In this document: positions 59,814 through 64,000 of the stretch, piece by piece
Layout: each line of letters opens with the position of its first letter
Position numbering within the stretch: the first letter of the stretch is position 1
From: Clavelina lepadiformis
Taxonomy: Eukaryota > Chordata > Ascidiacea > Aplousobranchia > Clavelinidae
Direction: 5' to 3'
DNA length: 64,000 bases
NCBI RefSeq assembly: GCF_947623445.1
Contig: NC_135248.1
Location: forward strand, 5,332,977 to 5,396,976
Made by a program: the position numbers and the translations under genes
Notes under the pieces: generated by a model
What the model was told of the DNA's origin: nothing
The model's input: the letters and a program-made list of their open reading frames with translations, nothing else
The model's database searches: none

Positions 59814-62361
59814 GTACATGGTTTAGCAATATAGCAATTTTATTGTATTGGTACCGGTACTATTATAAATACTTTGAAGTTTAATTTCGCCTACTGTTTG
59901 TATATTGAATTTAAACATACTGAATAGTTAAACTGATTGTAAGAATAGGGAAAAACAAGTTACTCCTTACGTTATATATTTATTTATACTTATATTTGAG
60001 TTATTTAACTTCGATTCATGAAAGCCATGACCTGCAATCAATAAAATTTTTCATATTAACCATAACTAAATGTTGTACGGATAAGATAAGTAACTAAGTG
60101 AACTTTTGGGTGAATAGTTTTCAGAATAATGTATAGGAAATGGCTATTGCCAACTTTTATAAACATGTAATTTAGGTTTAAACATACCCAATACTAGTCT
60201 TTTAACTAACAGTACTGAAGTTTAGTTAATTTTTTTTTGTTCTGTTAAGCCAATATAAGATTTCCACTTCCACAATTATCTTGAAACTTGGCACAAATAT
60301 TATTCATATTTTTAACACTACCAAACATAATATTATGGTGATAAATAGAGCAGTAGACCCCAAAACAATCTCGATCTCACCCCATTCCAGCAACCCTCAG
60401 CAATCAGTCTACAGGAAAGTTTAATTATTGAGAATTATTTTGTAATTTGACCATCTGTGGTCTTCTGGTAACCGCACAGAGGTGAAATATACCAATTTTT
60501 GAAATGAATTGATGGTTTTTAAAAAAATTTTTATTCTTACATGGTTATTTTCAAATAGAACGGAGGTTGAAAAGTTGACCTGTTCCGATATAATATGCAT
60601 CTTCTATTAAGTTTCAGTTTTATGGTAGCCACCAATGGTCAGTTTTTTCATGACTGAGTAATTCTAGGCCTTGAAATTCAGTTTGATCGAAGTGGAAACG
60701 GCACAATACTGGTGTAAATTTTAAATTTTTAAGAATATTGACATATCCATAATTCGAATGTCATTGGAAATAAATCCGTAAAAAATAAATTGGTTGCTGT
60801 ATTAATTTGCAACAATTTTTGAACTTAGGTGGAAAGTGGCACTCTCCATTATACATTGAAGGGGTCAAGGTGGCACTATTGAACAAGTGATAAACAAGAA
60901 AAAATTATCAAAAAAGTTTTTCAAAGTTCAAGCAGAACAGTATGGTGTTTCAATTAACAATTTATGAAGAACTTAATTTCAGCAGCAACTGTGAATTATA
61001 TTCTGATACGTAATTACTAGTTTCAGTAGAATTTGATATTCCTTAAATATAATCACCCCACGACAATGATCATCTGCTAGGGAATTTGGGTGCAAATAGG
61101 TCATTTGCACACTTTTGGTCATTTGGCAAAAATTGCCACAAACACCTTATATGAAACCAAAACTAACAGCATTTAGAAGGTGAGATGACCTTACTACCTC
61201 GAAATCCTAAGGTATCTTTAACTATCAAACGTAAGTATCCAATCAAAAAGTCATATTAATATTGATATACTTCGAAAAGTTTCTGAGAGCTTTCTTCGAT
61301 TTTGAAAGTGTTGAGGACATTGTGGATTATTATTTGAGAGTCAAGTGGGTGTGGCTACAAAACATTTAGGAACACTGATTTACGTTATTTGCATGGAAAT
61401 TACCTTTTTCTGTATTAGCTTTCGCTCAAAATATCATGCACCAAAATTTAAATTTTGTTTTAAATAAGAACTGGAAACTGTAGTTCTATTAATTATCTTT
61501 TTAAGAGTGCCAGTTTCCTAGAAACCATAGAAAAATTTGCTTGATTTCATTAGCTTGAAAGTATGTTTCTATAACATGGAGTGTCAGCATATGCATAGTT
61601 TTTACGCAATCGAATCTTGTTTACTGTGTATAATTTTTGGGTTGCTGTAACGTTTTAGGAGAGCAAATGTAGGAAAGTTTGTTGTAGTAACTTTATGAAA
61701 TGATGACTTAAACTAACCAAATTTTACAATAGGAATTTATAGTGCATAATTTTTGGAAAATTAAAAAAATATTCAAGATTATGGTTTGTATGTATAAACT
61801 TAGATATTGCCTTAACTTCAAAATTTAAGCTTATTTTCTTCATCTTTGTAATTTTCAAGAACATATTTGGTCTGTTGTCTTCATTGTTTGCAAATTCTAG
61901 TTTGGCTATGCTACCATTTTTCAATACTTTAATTTGTATTATTTTTATTTCAGTTAAAATGCATTTTGCAATTAACTCCATTAACTTAAATTGTTTTACT
62001 TCTGTTTCTTGCAAGAAGTCTTCAAAATGCTATATTACAATGCACTTTTATACCGCTATTTTGTGTCTGAAACCAACTGCAAGTTGTTTAGAAACTTTAG
62101 ATGCATGTATTTCTACAAGATGTTTTCTTTGAGAGCATGTGTGGTTGAAGCAATTTGATGAGAGTTTTTTAACAAAAGTATCATGTTGCACATTCCAGTT
62201 TTGAAGATTTTATTGATTTGTTATGCACTTTGTCAAACAGCTTAGATGTTGCTTAAAATTCAGAAAATTTGATGCGTATTAACATGCTGCATATTTCACA
62301 TGAAGTTAGTGTTAGGGTAAAGCCTGTTTTGTTTGGTTTATGCCATACTATGTGCAGAAAA
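59814..62361. other. Spacer between copies C and D
   Basis: The first ~550 bp resemble the start of intron 4 of copy D (shared blocks around 59890-59950 and 60265-60350 against 63415-63460 and 63730-63800), so the duplicated unit included this intron. The last ~150 bp resemble the 5' flank of copy C ('GGTTTATGCCATA', 'AGAAAAATG'). No hydrolase exon was found in between. Confidence 0.55.
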
Positions 62362-63323
62362 ATGTCACATATATTGATAGAGCCAAATCCTAGCATGTCA
62401 GATGAAAAAGTCCACATCACAGTTAAAGGTAAACAATCTCATTGTTTCTCTGTATTCTGTTTGGTAGAATTATTACCTTTAACTCGTGGAAGCTATTTAA
62501 AGCCGTATATTATGTATTTCATTTTATATCATACTTTGTTATAGATTTTAACTATTTGCAGGTCTAAAGCCACATCAGATAATGACATTGTATGCTCACA
62601 TAGATATGAGTAGGAAGTGCATTTATGAAAGTTTTGCCCAATACATCTCCTCTGCTGATGGTATGTGGAAATTGCATTATTGGCATAAAATCAAAATTTT
62701 CTCAATAAAATTTATAAGCTATAGTTGCAGTGTAAAACACGACATTTTAGCCTATTACATTTTTGTTGCGTTATCTTTTACTGTGTCTACAGGAACGATT
62801 GATTTAAACAGAGACTTTTCTGTTTGTGGTTCATACACGGGAAAAGAACCAATGGGCTTATTGTGGTCCATGAAGCCCTATGCTGTTAAAAAGGTATAGC
62901 AAGGAAAATTTATATCTTCTTTGTGTTCATATTTTTTCATGTGATTGTTTTTAATGTAACCTAAATAAAACAAAAAATGCCAATTACGTAATTTAAAGTC
63001 CTTCTCCTTAACAGAGTTCTTCATTAATGATAGTATTCCTGGTGACTCAGTATTTTCTTTCATTAGTTGATTTTTCCAACAGAGAGACACGGTTCGTTTT
63101 TTGAAATCAGATGTTACAAGTCCTCTTGAATACAAACTTAGCCTGTTTGATGGTAACATATCAAATTTGAATGATCTACGAAAACGTTATAAAGACAACA
63201 CTGCCAGCTCAACTACAGCATTTAACAGGCATTTTATGGCCCCAGGTGTTAAAAGATATGAAATTAGGGAAAATGGTTTAGTTGCCACATTGTTTGTACC
63301 TGCTGGAGAAGGGCCGTTTCCAG
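62362..63323 (+). CDS. Acyl-CoA thioesterase / BAAT family, copy D, N-terminal exons (runs off the window)
   Basis: Four exons: 62362-62428, 62562-62660, 62793-62893 and 63083-63323, all in frame. They encode the first ~169 residues, the BAAT/ACOT N-terminal domain: 'LIEPNPSMSDEKVHITVKG', 'LKPHQIMTLYAHIDMSRK', 'KEPMGLLWSMKPYAVKK', 'NRHFMAPGVKRYEI' and 'LVATLFVPAGEGPFPG'. Exons 2 and 3 keep the 99- and 101-nt lengths of copies A and B; exon 4 is 241 nt rather than 259. A GTAATT donor follows in the same phase as in A and B, so a hydrolase exon is expected beyond the window. Whether the gene is intact cannot be judged. It is the closest relative of broken copy C. Confidence 0.85.
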
Positions 63324-64000
63324 GTAATTTATTTGAAGTTTTGGTTTTTTGTAATCGTTTTGGTATCGACAGTCTTATCAATACTTTTAAGTCTAATTTC
63401 TTATTTAAATGTTTACTTTAAACATGTTGAATAAAAAACCGATTCTCTGAATAGTAACAACAAGTTATAGCACATCTTATGTTTGAGTCATTCTACGTCA
63501 ATTCACCGAGGCAATGCCTGCCAAATTCTCAGATTTTTGTTAGTATTAGGCATAATAATATTTGCACCATTACATTAAATAAAAATTCAAAGTTTCAGGT
63601 GAATCATGCAATTCATTTCGAAAATAAGCAAAGTTCAAAAATTTAGGTGTCAGTACTATCCTCTAGCAAGTTGTAATTATGTGAACCAAAAAATTACTTT
63701 ATTTTATCAAGCCAGATAAAACATTTCTACTTCTGAAATTGTCATGAAACCTGACACAAAATTTCCCTTTAACACTACTAAATAATATGTTACGGTAAGA
63801 AAAAAGGGTTGTGATTAAGCAGATTATCCAACCGTAAATACAATGCGGGCCCACAAAAAAGTTTCAATTGGCTAAATATTACCAGAGACAGATTTACAGT
63901 TGTGATCATGACTGATCTTTCTGAAACTGTAAGATCTAACATGCTATCATGTTTACAAGAATACCTGGTGTGGTTTTGTTTATGTTTGATATGAAAAATA
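63324..64000. other. Start of intron 4 of thioesterase copy D
   Basis: AT-rich sequence with no exon signal. It resembles the downstream flank of broken copy C. The catalytic exon is not reached before the window ends. Confidence 0.55.

Noticed and set aside
61724..62132. Overlapping open frames on both strands before copy D
   Set aside because: Low-complexity AT-rich sequence with no domain. It does not match the missing hydrolase exon of copy C.

Overview
The window is animal genomic DNA. It is AT-rich, with many short GT-AG introns, compact multi-exon genes and abundant small DNA transposons. The gene content is a receptor-like C-type lectin, two FEX/CrcB fluoride exporters (absent from vertebrates, present in some marine invertebrates), and a tandem array of BAAT/ACOT-type acyl-CoA thioesterases. 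Together with the compact gene structure this suggests a marine invertebrate, most likely a tunicate. The species is an inference; no rRNA or mitochondrial marker is present.

Layout. (1) 0.7-2.5 kb, + strand: a six-exon type I membrane C-type lectin whose tail carries two YxxM motifs. (2) 2.6-16.5 kb, - strand: two head-to-tail FEX fluoride exporter paralogues. The first meets the lectin tail-to-tail across 125 bp. The second probably has a far-upstream 5' exon at 16.3 kb. (3) 16.5-22.2 kb: no convincing gene, with MITEs and simple repeats. (4) 22.2-34.8 kb, all + strand: DPH3, MRM1, THUMPD3 and a glucose-6-phosphate-1-epimerase-like mutarotase. The first three all act in modification of the translation apparatus. 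Two hAT-type MITEs with 8-bp target duplications lie in and after MRM1. (5) 39.7-64 kb, + strand: a tandem array of acyl-CoA thioesterase/BAAT-family genes. Copies A and B are intact, C is a broken copy without a catalytic exon, and D runs off the right edge.

The thioesterase introns hold the most complex mobile DNA. Intron 3 of copy A contains a 1.6-kb DNA transposon with terminal inverted repeats and a 'YQGRW' type ORF. Intron 4 of copy B contains a decayed LINE and a 2.2-kb Mutator-like element. That Mutator-like element has about 285-bp TIRs built of short 'CGACACTTTATCGAA' modules and a 9-bp target duplication. Its broken transposase frame begins with a hAT dimerisation segment fused in frame to a MULE catalytic core.

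Exon coordinates come from reading splice sites by eye. In every gene modelled as intact, the exon lengths sum to a whole number of codons, which supports the models. No homology search was possible; family names rest on motif recognition.
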